Source of the DNA: Bacteroidaceae bacterium
Lineage (GTDB): Bacteria; Bacteroidota; Bacteroidia; Bacteroidales; Bacteroidaceae
Direction of reading: 5' to 3'
DNA length: 64,000 nt
NCBI GenBank assembly: GCA_017529865.1
Contig: JAFXNA010000003.1
Coordinates: 1 to 64,000 of the forward strand
In this document: piece after piece, positions 1 through 9,809 of the stretch
Numbering within the stretch: the stretch's first letter is position 1
Layout of the letters: every line of letters begins with the position of its first letter
The notes under the pieces: generated by a model
Database searches by the model: none
What the model was told of the DNA's origin: nothing
Seen by the model: only the letters and a program-made list of their open reading frames with translations
Made by a program: the position numbers and the translations under genes

Positions 1-380
1 ATACAGGTGATGTTGATGCTGGTTGCGGCCAGTTCCTTCTTGATGTCCACGGATGGGGTGAACACGATGCGCTTTGCCTTGATGAGGTCTACGCCTACCT
101 TCTCCAGCTTTGCTGCCTGAGCGCGGACTGCGAAGCGGATGGTTCCGAGACCTGGGATTGCTACGGAGTGACCTTCAGTGGCCCATGCCTTGATCACTTC
201 GCCTGCTGCGTCCCAGCATGCCTGCATCACACCCTGACTCACACCGCTGCGGAGGGCAGCCTCCTTGATCACCTTCTTCTGATTCAGAGCCAGATAGAGC
301 TCTGGAGTCATCACGTAATAGTAACCGGGATTCTTTCCGATCTTGAGCTCGGTTTCACGAGCATTTACTTTGATTGCCAT
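1..380 (-). CDS. HU-like DNA-binding protein (3' end outside window)
   Basis: The reverse strand from ATG at 378-380 reads MAIKVNARETELKIGKNP and stays open to the window edge (about 126 codons). A PGLGTIRF stretch and the following basic region match the HU/IHF-type fold of the larger HU-like proteins of Bacteroidales. Such proteins bind or bend DNA. In this order they often lie in small accessory cassettes with an amidase and a VirE-like gene (established knowledge), but neither partner is visible here. The 3' end is cut off by the window. Upstream lies a 740-bp non-coding region dense in repeats, so the protein could act on those repeats; that is inference. Confidence 0.8.
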   Translation of the reverse strand, partial: MAIKVNARETELKIGKNPGYYYVMTPELYLALNQKKVIKEAALRSGVSQGVMQACWDAAGEVIKAWATEGHSVAIPGLGTIRFAVRAQAAKLEKVGVDLIKAKRIVFTPSVDIKKELAATSINITC

Positions 381-453
381 AGTTTTGAGATTTAGTTTAC
401 TGTTTACGGTTTACCGTTTACAGTTGGGTTAATAAATTGGTTAATAGATAAGT

Positions 454-521
454 TGAACCTCCCCCGCCCCCTCCCAAGGAGGGGTGTCCCGTCTTCTCCC
501 CTTGGGGGAGATAAGAGAGGG
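454..521. repeat. GC-rich palindromic interspersed repeat, family A
   Basis: Two opposed C-run/G-run blocks (CCCCTCCCAAGGAGGGG and CTCCCCTTGGGGGAG) form two hairpins. Close relatives occur at 6449-6523, 12530-12566, 23714-23752, 24157-24190 and 38513-38546, two of them inside genes. Confidence 0.75.
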
Positions 522-539
522 GTTTGGTTTTTATTTTTG

Positions 540-581
540 TTCCCCTTAAGGGGAAATTTTGTAACCCTTAAGGGCTGCAAA
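540..581. repeat. Paired palindromes with 22-bp spacing (TTAA core)
   Basis: CCCCTTAAGGGG (542-553) and CCCTTAAGGG (565-574) have centres exactly 22 bp apart and are followed by GGGCTGCAA. The same layout with CTAG cores occurs at 57334-57385, which suggests a conserved protein-binding site rather than chance. Confidence 0.6.
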
Positions 582-745
582 AAAATGCGTTTAAGCCGAA
601 CATAATTTCAAGTTTACTTGAGCATTATTGAGGCGTAGCATTTTGCACGAAGTGAAATCACGCTTGATTTTCACGACACGAAGTTGCAACATTGACATTG
701 CGGTCTACGAATCATTCATTAACTTTTTTACATAAAAATCCGAAG

Positions 746-893
746 CGTTGTCATTGTCATTAGTTGTCAATTGTCATTAAGAGTTTTGGAACCTGAAAAT
801 AGCTCATAATATATATACTATATATATTATGGCATGAAAACACCATCCGAAATCCTTAATGACAACTAATGACCATGACAATTAATGACAACG
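746..893. repeat. Large inverted repeat around a perfect AT palindrome
   Basis: Arms made of reiterated GTCATT/GTTGTCA words (746-780) face an approximate inverted copy (854-893). Between them, 805-831 is a perfect 13-bp inverted repeat with a single C spacer, composed only of A/T apart from its outermost C and G. Nothing in the rest of the 381-1123 gap looks protein-coding. A protein-binding or replication/excision site of a small mobile cassette is possible but unproven. Confidence 0.6.
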
Positions 894-1011
894 TTCAATA
901 GTTTATGATGATGTGCCAATGTGACAGATGAGAAGTAAAGGTTATGGGTTATTGAGTTTAGCTTAATAGCTTAGTAGGTTAATAGAAAAACCTCTCGACC
1001 ATCTGATCGAA

Positions 1012-1045
1012 ACGGGCGGAACTCACACTTCCGCTCGTTTTTTTG
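1012..1045 (+). terminator. Rho-independent terminator-like hairpin
   Basis: CGGGCGGAA and TTCCGCTCG pair around a 7-nt loop (one G-U) and are followed by a run of seven T. No plus-strand gene lies upstream, so it would end an untranslated transcript or belong to a lost gene. Confidence 0.6.
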
Positions 1046-1053
1046 TTTTTTTC

Positions 1054-1084
1054 TTGTTGGAATGGAAAGAATGTTGTATCTTTG
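1054..1084 (+). promoter_or_regulatory. Promoter of the metallophosphoesterase gene
   Basis: TATCTTTG (1077-1084) fits the Bacteroidota -7 consensus, with TTG 20 bp upstream (1054-1056). It lies inside the longest ORF and so excludes the upstream in-frame start at 1043. Confidence 0.75.
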
Positions 1085-1123
1085 TGGCGGAATTACCTAT
1101 CATTAACTAAAATTTACGGAAAT

Positions 1124-3481
1124 ATGAGAAAAATTACATCTTACTGCTGCTGGACAGCCTTGCAGATACTGACGGTGTTGTGTATCTGCCTTTTGAAATC
1201 GGAGCCGATGCAGGGACAGGAGCTTCCGGAGGAGAAGCCGCTGCTGACGTTGGCTTGTATTTCGGACATCCACACGGAGCGTGGATTGATAACGGACATT
1301 AACAACATCGGGATTCGCGGTTCGTTTTCACAGACATTGACCCGGATTAAGAACGAGGAGAAGATTGACGTGCTGCTTCTAGGTGGTGACTGCACGAGCG
1401 ACGCGACGATTCCACAGGCGAACTGGGAGAAGGTGCGGAAGCTGATTGCCGATTACAGTCGCAAAGCTTTCCGTGATGAGAGCAATACCCCAGTGCTTTA
1501 CGTGACTGGAAATCACGACTATGAGGTGGCAAACTGGTATGACTTGCCGAAATCGTATAATGCAGGCGACTACTACACGTATCCGATGAAGGAGGATATC
1601 GGCGAGCTGACTGCCGACGAGTCATTCTACGAGGATGCCGATAATGCGGATTTGGGTAAGATGACGCTTCTGGCGGCATATCACTATGTGATTCACGGGT
1701 TCGATTTCGTGATTCTGAACTGCGGCAAGCATCAGTTCCGCGATGCAGGTTACTATGAGTATTCGGTGGAGTCGGTGCAGTGGGTTGCCGATAAACTGGC
1801 GGAGATCTACGCTGCCGATCCTGAGAAGACGGTGTTCTTTGCGCTGCACATTCCGTTTGCCGATTCGAACAGCATCCGTTCGGCATCGAAGGGAATCGTG
1901 TCGTCGGCTGGCGAGAAACTGCTGAAGAGCACATTGGCGAAATATCCTAACCTGATTATGCTCTACGGCCACGATCATGGCGAGGACAAGGCCTACACGC
2001 GTGTCAAGACTTCGCAGCGTGTGACACACTATGACAATAAAGGTGCCGTTATCGATACGTACGACGACACCCACGTGGACGGCGAGTTGCCTGAAGGTTA
2101 TGTGCCGGAGGATGGCGGACAGGTTGCTCCTGCATTCTATTTCATGAATACGGAATCGAATTCGTACATCGGCTACGACAGCTATAACATCGCACCTATT
2201 AGCAGTCCTAAAGCGATTACTGTGACAACGCAGTCGAACGGATCGCTATACCTGAACATCGAAGGTACGAACCCGTCGGGCGGCAGTCCTAACAACTACA
2301 TCCACATCGGTAGCAACGGCTATTATTCCGTAGGCGACGCTACGGGCCTCTATCTGTACGAAGTGTCGACAACAGGCGATGGCACTGAAGCTACGCTGGC
2401 AGCATTTCCAGAGGTAGGAAACAGCTATCTGATTGTGGGTGAGAAGAGCGGTAAATGGTACGCACTTGCGAACAGTCTGTACAATGCAGGAGGTTCGGGA
2501 CAACGCATGCAACGCGTAGAGGTAAGCCGTTCGAGCGACGGAAAGACGGTCACACTGAGTGCCGTAAACCTTTCGATCATCTGGAAAGCTCTATCGGTCA
2601 ACACTGCTGATCCTACCGAGGAGAAATGGCAATGGAGTGTATATAACGAGGCGGCAGGACTGTATCTCGGCTTCAACTCGGTGAACATCTCAGCCGTAAG
2701 CGAAGTAGCCGCCGTACAGTTCGCTCCGCTGAGTTCGATTCCAAACACATTTAGTGTAACGGTGAGCGGTTCGGGTTCCGAGGCAAACGGCAACTTCCTG
2801 TACTCAGGCTCGTCAGGACGTTTCTCCGCCAACACGAATTCGTGTCCTACTTATATATATAAGGTATCGGAAATGAACGAGTCGGGTATCAAGGCTGAAG
2901 TGACGACAGAAATCATCGATGGCGAGCGGTACGTGCTTGTGACACAGAACCACAACAACACGAGTGAATACTACGCTCTCACGAGCGAAATCTACAACGG
3001 CAACCGACTCGTAGGGCTGAAAGTGACACGCAACGGTGATGAAATCACACTGAAAGCAACCGACACGAAGGCAGTATGGACCATCAGCAAGTACACGCAG
3101 CCATTGGGCGAACCAAGCTTCTTCTCCGCCTACATGGGTTCGATGCGCTACTACTACAACACCATCGACCCTGGCGACATGCCAGTCGAGACACCAAACA
3201 TCGTTCAAGCGCTGATGATTTACGTGTACAAGGACCGCGTAGAGCTTCACATGAAGAACTACAACAAATCGGGAACCATCAACGGAATCACGGTGAACAA
3301 GTATCTTGTGCCCTACATCTCCTACCGAGAAGTCAAGGACCCAGCAACCAGCGTCAACGACATCGAGTTGAAAGACTACTACGTGGAGCCTGTCCGCACT
3401 TATGACCTCAACGGTCGTGAACAAACGGCACTACAACGTGGCATTAACATCGTGGGAAACAAAAAGGTGTTAGTGAAGTGA
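1124..3481 (+). CDS. Secreted calcineurin-like metallophosphoesterase
   Basis: The start is placed at ATG 1124 because the promoter lies at 1077-1084; this gives 785 residues. A signal peptide is followed by the full metallophosphatase motif set: SDIH (47-50), GGD (87-89), GNHD (129-132), a histidine in ALHIP (about 241) and GHDH (about 282). The remaining 450 residues are beta-rich repeats with no catalytic motif I recognise. The C-terminus (YDLNGRE...RGINIV..KKVLVK) is the conserved tail seen on many secreted Prevotella proteins and also on the esterase at 41680, and is probably a sorting signal. Substrate unknown; a phosphodiester or nucleotide is likely for the family. Confidence 0.85.
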   Translation: MRKITSYCCWTALQILTVLCICLLKSEPMQGQELPEEKPLLTLACISDIHTERGLITDINNIGIRGSFSQTLTRIKNEEKIDVLLLGGDCTSDATIPQANWEKVRKLIADYSRKAFRDESNTPVLYVTGNHDYEVANWYDLPKSYNAGDYYTYPMKEDIGELTADESFYEDADNADLGKMTLLAAYHYVIHGFDFVILNCGKHQFRDAGYYEYSVESVQWVADKLAEIYAADPEKTVFFALHIPFADSNSIRSASKGIVSSAGEKLLKSTLAKYPNLIMLYGHDHGEDKAYTRVKTSQRVTHYDNKGAVIDTYDDTHVDGELPEGYVPEDGGQVAPAFYFMNTESNSYIGYDSYNIAPISSPKAITVTTQSNGSLYLNIEGTNPSGGSPNNYIHIGSNGYYSVGDATGLYLYEVSTTGDGTEATLAAFPEVGNSYLIVGEKSGKWYALANSLYNAGGSGQRMQRVEVSRSSDGKTVTLSAVNLSIIWKALSVNTADPTEEKWQWSVYNEAAGLYLGFNSVNISAVSEVAAVQFAPLSSIPNTFSVTVSGSGSEANGNFLYSGSSGRFSANTNSCPTYIYKVSEMNESGIKAEVTTEIIDGERYVLVTQNHNNTSEYYALTSEIYNGNRLVGLKVTRNGDEITLKATDTKAVWTISKYTQPLGEPSFFSAYMGSMRYYYNTIDPGDMPVETPNIVQALMIYVYKDRVELHMKNYNKSGTINGITVNKYLVPYISYREVKDPATSVNDIELKDYYVEPVRTYDLNGREQTALQRGINIVGNKKVLVK

Positions 3482-3501
3482 AATCATGACATCAATAAGA
3501 A

Positions 3502-3536
3502 TCGGGCCTGCAACAGCAGACCCGATTTCTTTTTAT
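3502..3536 (+). terminator. Terminator between convergent genes
   Basis: AATCGGG and CCCGATT arms with an inner CTGC/GCAG stem precede TTCTTTTT. It follows the metallophosphoesterase and also lies past the stop of the opposing GH43 gene. Confidence 0.85.
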
Positions 3537-3553
3537 TGGTAACATGTACAAAA

Positions 3554-5236
3554 TCACTCAGGAAGGTCATTCCGGTTTTCGATGACATCGAACGTGGCAT
3601 AGCCGGCATCGGTGAAGTTGTTGTAGGTGAAAAGACCCACACGGTCGCCACGATAGTTAGCCCAACGAAGTTGGTAGTCACAACCATCGGCGGCTTTGTA
3701 GCGACGGCCATCGAAACTGTAGGAGTAGCGGCTCATGCCATCGAGTCCCCATTCGGTACGCAGGTAAATCTGCTTGGCATGCTGACCTTGCAATGCATCA
3801 AGGCGGTGGGCTGAACGGCCATCGGTCTGGAAGAAGAGATAGCGGACACTGCCAGCCTGTTCGACACCGAACATGGACCAAGGACCTGAGAAGTGGCAGA
3901 TGCCTGCACGCTGTCCGTCGACGAGTTGGCTGATGTTGACCTTCACCGTGACACGGCTATGGGGCGTACGCCACGAGCGTGTTGTAAGGATGTTGCCGAC
4001 CTTCAGCAGGTTGTCGCGCTCAAGGGGAAGAAATGCTCCAAGGCGGACGCGCATCTGGCCTGCATGTTTGGTTATCTTGGCCTTATCCTCGCGAGGATAG
4101 TAGTTCCATTCCCAGAAATCGTTAGCTGACGTGTTTACCTTCGCTGGCTTCGATTCGCGTCGCTGCCAGTATTGGATACGTCGGCCGATGCCAACGGATG
4201 ATGTACGTGGAGCTTGAAGCGTGAAGAATGTCTTCAGTCGGGACTCAGAGTGGAAAACGGTTGGTATCGGATAACGCCACACCATTTCGCCGATGCCCTG
4301 AGCATTGGGCTGACCGATGATGGGCCAACCTTCATCAGTCCATACGACGGGCAAGAGGCTGGCAATACGGCCGCTCCAGTCGCCATCGCCGTGATGTGTG
4401 AGAAAGAAACAGCGGCCTTCAGCGTCGAAGAGGAATCCGCCTTGATTCGGCTCGTGCCACTGACGCTGAACTTCCGACATGGGGCGCGTGCCTTCGTAGG
4501 GTCCTGATGCAACGCGCGAACGCTGAATCATCAGTCGGCGTCCTTCATGATTGACCTCGGAATAAAGATGGTAGAACCACCCGTTACGCTTATAGAGCTT
4601 GTTTGCCTCTCGGCCCGCCCCTTCATGAATGAGTCGGCGCGAGTCGGGAAGAACATCGGTATAGTTGCGATTAAGGCTGTAGACGTACGTCTTGTAATTG
4701 TCGGAGAACTGCGTAGCAACGAGATATCCATTGCCCAGATCGTCGAAGAACGGACACGGATCGTCCCATCCCCCACCAATCGACATCTTTGTGAGGTCGT
4801 TCCACGGCCCCTCTGCATTCTCGGCTGAAGTCATAAAATACCCTTCATCAGGCGTGCCGAAATAGACGTAGAAGCGTCCGCGGAACCAGCGTATAGCACC
4901 AGCCCAAATGCCACGACCGTAGCGGTCCATGACGTCGTAGTTCATCGCAGGCGAAATCTGTCTGATGTCCTTCACAGCATATCCTGCCAATGTCCAGTTG
5001 ACCATATCAGTCGACCGCATGATAATCATTCCAGGCTGAAACTGGAACGTCGATGAAATCATATAATAGACACCATCGTGTTCAATACAATCGATGTCGC
5101 TGAAGTCGGCAGGGATGACAGGGTTCTGGTAATACCCATCATGAGTATCGCCCCACATGGTCCATCGTCCCCATTCCTGTGCCGACAAACTGACACAAAA
5201 CAGGAGTGCTATCGAGAGGATGAAGCTCTTCGTCAT
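3554..5236 (-). CDS. Glycoside hydrolase family 43 (xylosidase/arabinofuranosidase-like)
   Basis: 560 residues with a signal peptide ending near SLSAQ. The N-terminal five-bladed propeller has the GH43 landmarks: a base aspartate in ADFSDIDC (about 47-49), GGGWDDPCPF (about 155) and a general-acid glutamate in EGAGREANK (about 205). The C-terminal 200 residues look like the beta-sandwich domain typical of long GH43 enzymes. It should release xylose or arabinose from hemicellulose or pectin side chains in the periplasm or outside the cell. Its ATG overlaps the stop of aspC by one base (TAATG), so the two are probably co-transcribed although functionally unrelated. Confidence 0.87.
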   Translation of the reverse strand: MTKSFILSIALLFCVSLSAQEWGRWTMWGDTHDGYYQNPVIPADFSDIDCIEHDGVYYMISSTFQFQPGMIIMRSTDMVNWTLAGYAVKDIRQISPAMNYDVMDRYGRGIWAGAIRWFRGRFYVYFGTPDEGYFMTSAENAEGPWNDLTKMSIGGGWDDPCPFFDDLGNGYLVATQFSDNYKTYVYSLNRNYTDVLPDSRRLIHEGAGREANKLYKRNGWFYHLYSEVNHEGRRLMIQRSRVASGPYEGTRPMSEVQRQWHEPNQGGFLFDAEGRCFFLTHHGDGDWSGRIASLLPVVWTDEGWPIIGQPNAQGIGEMVWRYPIPTVFHSESRLKTFFTLQAPRTSSVGIGRRIQYWQRRESKPAKVNTSANDFWEWNYYPREDKAKITKHAGQMRVRLGAFLPLERDNLLKVGNILTTRSWRTPHSRVTVKVNISQLVDGQRAGICHFSGPWSMFGVEQAGSVRYLFFQTDGRSAHRLDALQGQHAKQIYLRTEWGLDGMSRYSYSFDGRRYKAADGCDYQLRWANYRGDRVGLFTYNNFTDAGYATFDVIENRNDLPE

Positions 5237-6426
5237 TATTTCAATTTAGCCAATACGTTCTTAATTCTGCTCATAGCCTCGATGATGTTCTCATCGCTGG
5301 TAGCATAACTCATGCGGAAACACTCAGGACTTCCGAAAGCATCACCGCCGACTGTTGCAACATGACCTACCTCGAGCAGATACATCGCAAAGTCGGTTGA
5401 GTTGTTGATAAGATGTTTGCCATCGGATTTTCCAAAATAAGACGAGCACTTCGGGAAGAGATAGAACGCACCCTGTGGGTCGTTCACCTCAAGACCAGGT
5501 ATCTCCTTCGCAAGCTTTACAATCAGATTCTTACGACGCTCGAACGCCAGACGCATATCCTCCACACACTGCTGACTGCCTGTGTAAGCAGCCTCAGCCG
5601 CTTTCTGGCTCACACTGCACGGGCCACTCGTATATTGTCCCTGCAACTTATTGCAACCCTTCACAATCCACTCGGGCGCTGCAATGAAACCGATTCGCCA
5701 GCCTGTCATCGCATAAGCCTTGCTGACACCATTGATAATGACCACGCGGTCTTTGATGTCAGGGAACGAAGCCATCGAAGCATGCTGACCCACATAATTG
5801 ATATGCTCATAAATCTCGTCGGCAATCACGAGGACCTGCGGATGCTTCAGCAATACGTTCTTCAAAGCTTCCAACTCCTTGAGACTGTAAACAGAACCGG
5901 TAGGATTGCTTGGAGAACAGAGAATCAGTGCCTTCGTCTTCGGCGTAATTGCAGCCTCCAACTGCTCAGGAGTAATCTTGAAATCCTGCTCAATCTTTGC
6001 CTCTACAAACACAGGAGTTCCTTCGGCCAGCAGCACCATCTGTGGGTAGCTCACCCAATAAGGTGCAGGAATAATCACCTCGTCACCTGCATTCACCAAC
6101 GCCATCACTGTGTTACAAACAGACTGCTTTGCACCATTTGAACAAAGAATCTGCGAAGGCTTATACTCCAGCCCGTTCTCGTTCTTCAACTTCGCCACGA
6201 TGGCGTTCTTCAACTCGGGATAACCTGGCACAGGACTGTAACGCGACCAGTTCTCATCGATTGCCTGCTTAGCAGCCTCCTTAATGTGGTCGGGCGTATT
6301 GAAATCCGGTTCGCCCACACTCATATTAATCACATCGACACCCTGTGCCTTCAATTCACTACTTCGCTGCGACATTGCCAACGTAGCCGATGGCTGCAGC
6401 CTCTGAAGTCTTTCTGATAGTTCCAT
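5236..6426 (-). CDS. aspC: Aspartate/aromatic aminotransferase, PLP-dependent
   Basis: 396 residues, usual length for class I aminotransferases. Visible motifs are the N-terminal VGEPDF, SPSNPTG, the ADEIYE segment and the PLP lysine K236 in NGVSKAYAMTGWRIGF. It transfers an amino group from aspartate or a related amino acid to 2-oxoglutarate in the cytoplasm. The exact substrate cannot be read from sequence. It is first in a two-gene unit with GH43 and has a family A repeat just upstream. Confidence 0.9.
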   Translation of the reverse strand: MELSERLQRLQPSATLAMSQRSSELKAQGVDVINMSVGEPDFNTPDHIKEAAKQAIDENWSRYSPVPGYPELKNAIVAKLKNENGLEYKPSQILCSNGAKQSVCNTVMALVNAGDEVIIPAPYWVSYPQMVLLAEGTPVFVEAKIEQDFKITPEQLEAAITPKTKALILCSPSNPTGSVYSLKELEALKNVLLKHPQVLVIADEIYEHINYVGQHASMASFPDIKDRVVIINGVSKAYAMTGWRIGFIAAPEWIVKGCNKLQGQYTSGPCSVSQKAAEAAYTGSQQCVEDMRLAFERRKNLIVKLAKEIPGLEVNDPQGAFYLFPKCSSYFGKSDGKHLINNSTDFAMYLLEVGHVATVGGDAFGSPECFRMSYATSDENIIEAMSRIKNVLAKLK

Positions 6427-6448
6427 TGTTCTATATTTAATAATTGTT

Positions 6449-6523
6449 TAACCTCCCCTAACCCCTCCCAAGGAGGGGGATTGCGGTTCCCTTTCTTCTC
6501 CCCTTGGGGGAGATTAGAGAGGG
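6449..6523. repeat. GC-rich palindromic interspersed repeat, family A
   Basis: Two hairpin-forming blocks very like those at 454-521, including the AGAGAGGGGTTT end. It fills the gap between ribBA and aspC. Confidence 0.75.
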
Positions 6524-6526
6524 GTT

Positions 6527-7741
6527 TTACAAATGCAGCAAATGACCCATTCGCTCCTTCTTTGTCCTCAGATAGTATTCATTATACTCATTCGGTGTAA
6601 TCTCAATCGGCACATTTTCTACAATCTCCAGTCCGTAACCTTCCAATCCCACACGTTTCACAGGATTGTTTGTAATCAGCCGAATCTTGCTCACACCTAA
6701 TTCTCGCAATATCTGTGCTCCGACGCCATAGTCGCGCAAGTCGGGATCGAAACCCAAATGGATATTTGCGTCCACCGTATCCATTCCTTGCTCTTGCAAC
6801 TTATACGCTGCAATCTTATTCATCAGCCCGATGCCTCGTCCTTCCTGCAGCAGATACACTACACATCCCTTCCCTGTTTTCTCAATCAACTGCATCGACC
6901 GATGCAACTGCTCGCCGCAGTCACAACGCTTACTTCCGAAAATATCGCCCGTAGCACACGATGAGTGCATCCTCACCAGTACTGGCTCGTCCTTTTCCCA
7001 CGTGCCCTTTATCAGCGCCACATGCTCCAAGCCGTTGCTCTTCTGGCGGAACGGAATAATGCGGAAATGGCCGTATTGTGTCGGCATATCAGCTTCTACA
7101 CCCTTCTCTACCAGCAACTCTTTCTGCAGACGATAGGCAATCAGGTCCTTTATCTGAATTAACTTCAGGCCAAACTCCTTCGCCTTCTCGATCAGTTGCG
7201 GCATCCGCGCCATCGTACCATCAGGGTTCAATATCTCAATCAATGCGGCTGCAGGTTGTAATCCTGCCAATCGGGCCAAATCTACGGCGGCTTCTGTATG
7301 ACCGGCACGACGCAACACGCCATTATCCTGTGCGTAGAGCGGATTAATATGTCCGGGTCGTCCGAATGTTTCGGGCGTAGACAGAGGATCGGCCAGTGCC
7401 TGAATGGTTGCAGCACGGTCGGCTGCTGATACACCGGTGGTACAGCCTTCCAACTTATCGACCGTCACAGTAAACGGAGTACCCAACACCGAAGTGTTAT
7501 TGTCCACCTGATGTTGAAGACCCAGTTCCTTGGCACGCGAGATGGTAATCGGTGCACAAAGCACACCCCTACCCTCACGCAACATGAAGTTCACCTTCTC
7601 GGGCGTAATCATCTCTGCAGGCGTGATGAAGTCACCTTCGTTTTCACGATCTTCATCATCCACCACAATCACGAATTTCCCTTGACGGAAATCCTCAATC
7701 GCTGCTTCTATACTACTAAATGTCATTATATCTTTTTTCAT
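6527..7741 (-). CDS. ribBA: Bifunctional DHBP synthase / GTP cyclohydrolase II
   Basis: 404 residues, standard for the fusion. The RibB half holds [10 protein letters not shown] (28-37). The RibA half holds the zinc cysteines C262, C273 and C275 in [17 protein letters not shown], then GRGIGL. Together they catalyse the two entry reactions of riboflavin synthesis, from ribulose 5-phosphate and GTP. The start overlaps the 3' end of the LptF/G gene by 26 bp; a second in-frame ATG at 7726 would cut the overlap to 11 bp. I see no FMN riboswitch. Confidence 0.95.
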   Translation of the reverse strand: MKKDIMTFSSIEAAIEDFRQGKFVIVVDDEDRENEGDFITPAEMITPEKVNFMLREGRGVLCAPITISRAKELGLQHQVDNNTSVLGTPFTVTVDKLEGCTTGVSAADRAATIQALADPLSTPETFGRPGHINPLYAQDNGVLRRAGHTEAAVDLARLAGLQPAAALIEILNPDGTMARMPQLIEKAKEFGLKLIQIKDLIAYRLQKELLVEKGVEADMPTQYGHFRIIPFRQKSNGLEHVALIKGTWEKDEPVLVRMHSSCATGDIFGSKRCDCGEQLHRSMQLIEKTGKGCVVYLLQEGRGIGLMNKIAAYKLQEQGMDTVDANIHLGFDPDLRDYGVGAQILRELGVSKIRLITNNPVKRVGLEGYGLEIVENVPIEITPNEYNEYYLRTKKERMGHLLHL

Positions 7742-9554
7742 TAATCGTCTGTATTAAATGTTCACCGGCATCTATCACGGTCTTCAGATCCTTGCGTAAC
7801 CGATTGTGAAAACGCGGTTCGGTTCTCAGTATCGGCAAACGGTTCAGGTAGTGGAAGATGGCACGGTCGCGGGCATTCGACAATTCTTCTACACAGTCCT
7901 CCAACTCATCGGATATCCATTCCAACTTCTCGTCACGTCTGTTTCGGATGATATGTACCAATAACTGTACCAACAACAGACGTCTGACACCTTTTCGATA
8001 CGTACGGCATTCGTGTACCAACTCCTGCAAGCGTTCGCTTACTGCCGGATAATCCGGATCGTTGATGATGACTTCCTTTCTTGCTAGATGGCGTTTCACA
8101 CGGATACCTAGTAACTTACGGAAGAACGCCTTGTACGAATCAATATTGAATACCACAGAGTCGTTATTAGCTTTCACGGTGAAGAAGATGCCCACTGGCG
8201 CCAGCACAATCATACTCATGCAGGGGCCTAACCAAGCAGGGATTCCGTCTTCCAACGCCATATTCGTAGCACCAGTGTCGATGATGTAGTAAATGATGAA
8301 GATAATCACCGCCACCACTACAGGCAATCCCAATCCTCCCTTGCGGATAATGGCTCCGAGAGGCGCTCCGACAAAGAAGAACAGGATACAGGTCAATGCC
8401 ATCATGATTTTCTGCCAGAATGCTATCCAGTGCTTACGGATGGCTCGATCTTGACGGTCCATGATGTCTTCCTTGAAGTCCATCCCCATCTGCTGCTGTT
8501 CCACTCGGTTCAGTGCCCATCTCACAGCAGTCTGCCTATCGGCTGGTTTCAGTTTCACGAAGAGTGAATCAAGCACTGGACGTTCCATCTCAGCCAACTT
8601 GGACTTCACATCCTTCAGTTTAGTCGTATCAGTCATATCCCTATCGGGATTGTACACATACAGCGGACCATTCAACATCTCATTATAATACGAATGCCCC
8701 AGACTATCAGCCTCTTCTTTCAATGAATCGATGTCCACCAGCAACTTAGCCAGGTCTTTCGTCTTTTCGGAATTCGCAAAAGCATCAGCATCAATCATAT
8801 TGAGATTCATATCGAAGTCTATCAGGAAATGCTTCTCTACAAAGGTCTCGCGCCTGTAAGGAGCAAACTGCGTGTTGAGCATACCGCCAGGCAGATTCTC
8901 AAACTGCTCGCCGCTATACAAGTGCAGCAGGAGGAACTGCTTATCGCTACTGGTCTCTAACCGGGCAGAGTCCGACAGGATGATATGCACGTTGTCTACC
9001 CCGTCTCGCATGTTGTAGATGACCACATCATGTAACATTCCCGTCACCTCGTCCTTCTGCTTTACATATAGGTTGATACCGTCAATTCCATCATAAAATA
9101 CGCCCTCGGGTATCTCCAGCTCCGGTGATTTCTGAGCCAGCGAATAACGCAACTGCAATAAGTTCTTCTGTGCCTCAGGGGCTACTACATTCTGGAAGTA
9201 GAGCGACACGCCTGCCAACACCACCACGAAGAATATCAACGAATAGAACGAACGGAACAGACTGATACCTGCTGCCTTGATGGACAGCAACTCCAATCGT
9301 TCACCTAGGTTTCCGAACGAAATCAGCGATGCTAACAATACCGCCAAAGGCAAGGCTGTCGGAACCAGCGTCTCGGCTGCATAGAAAAAGAATTTTCCTA
9401 TCACATCCATACCAAGACCCTTTCCCACCAAGTCATCCACATATTTCCAGAGGAACTGCATCATCACCGCAAACAAACTGATGCAGAAGGTACCAGCAAA
9501 CAGCGTGATAAAGTTCTTGAAGATATATAAGTCTAGTTTCTTGATGATGCGCAT
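7716..9554 (-). CDS. LptF/LptG family permease (lipopolysaccharide export)
   Basis: 612 residues. Three N-terminal membrane segments, a long periplasmic portion (about 130-380), three further segments (about 385-460) and a cytoplasmic C-terminal extension of about 150 residues match the YjgP/YjgQ fold as found in Bacteroidota, where the protein is longer than the proteobacterial version. It forms the inner-membrane part of the Lpt transporter. It starts from a promoter at 9603-9610 divergent from the SpmAB gene. Confidence 0.85.
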   Translation of the reverse strand: MRIIKKLDLYIFKNFITLFAGTFCISLFAVMMQFLWKYVDDLVGKGLGMDVIGKFFFYAAETLVPTALPLAVLLASLISFGNLGERLELLSIKAAGISLFRSFYSLIFFVVVLAGVSLYFQNVVAPEAQKNLLQLRYSLAQKSPELEIPEGVFYDGIDGINLYVKQKDEVTGMLHDVVIYNMRDGVDNVHIILSDSARLETSSDKQFLLLHLYSGEQFENLPGGMLNTQFAPYRRETFVEKHFLIDFDMNLNMIDADAFANSEKTKDLAKLLVDIDSLKEEADSLGHSYYNEMLNGPLYVYNPDRDMTDTTKLKDVKSKLAEMERPVLDSLFVKLKPADRQTAVRWALNRVEQQQMGMDFKEDIMDRQDRAIRKHWIAFWQKIMMALTCILFFFVGAPLGAIIRKGGLGLPVVVAVIIFIIYYIIDTGATNMALEDGIPAWLGPCMSMIVLAPVGIFFTVKANNDSVVFNIDSYKAFFRKLLGIRVKRHLARKEVIINDPDYPAVSERLQELVHECRTYRKGVRRLLLVQLLVHIIRNRRDEKLEWISDELEDCVEELSNARDRAIFHYLNRLPILRTEPRFHNRLRKDLKTVIDAGEHLIQTINEKRYNDI

Positions 9555-9602
9555 CGCTCGTTTTTTAACACCACTTTAATCGTTTATGTATATAAATCGG
9601 TG

Positions 9603-9610
9603 CAAAGTTA
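9603..9610 (-). promoter_or_regulatory. -7 box of the LptF/G-ribBA unit
   Basis: TAACTTTG on the minus strand, 49 bp before the LptF/G start. Confidence 0.55.
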
Positions 9611-9618
9611 GTGATTTT

Positions 9619-9735
9619 AATTCATAATTCACATTTCATAATTCATAATTTTTATTTCAGAATGATGATTAACTCACAAAATTACCTCTTTTTTTCGTAT
9701 TATTATGAATTATACATTATGAATTATGAATTATT
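9619..9735. repeat. AT-rich interspersed repeat, family B, between divergent promoters
   Basis: Reiterated TTCATAATTCATAATT words and their complement. The same family occupies the intervals at 14245-14275, 34321-34400, 35163-35198, 40904-40937, 46958-46985, 48060-48090 and 55605-55637. Confidence 0.7.
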
Positions 9736-9738
9736 TTG

Positions 9739-9746
9739 TACCTTTG
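9739..9746 (+). promoter_or_regulatory. -7 box of the SpmAB gene
   Basis: TACCTTTG preceding GCAATCG, 63 bp before ATG 9810. Confidence 0.65.
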
Positions 9747-9809
9747 CAATCGTAATTTCACCTCGTTTCAGCTCTAAACGCTAAACTCTAAACACTAAAC
9801 TATTCAAGC

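Noticed and set aside
1043..1123. Upstream start for the metallophosphoesterase
   Set aside because: The promoter box at 1077-1084 lies inside it, and the signal peptide starts at ATG 1124.
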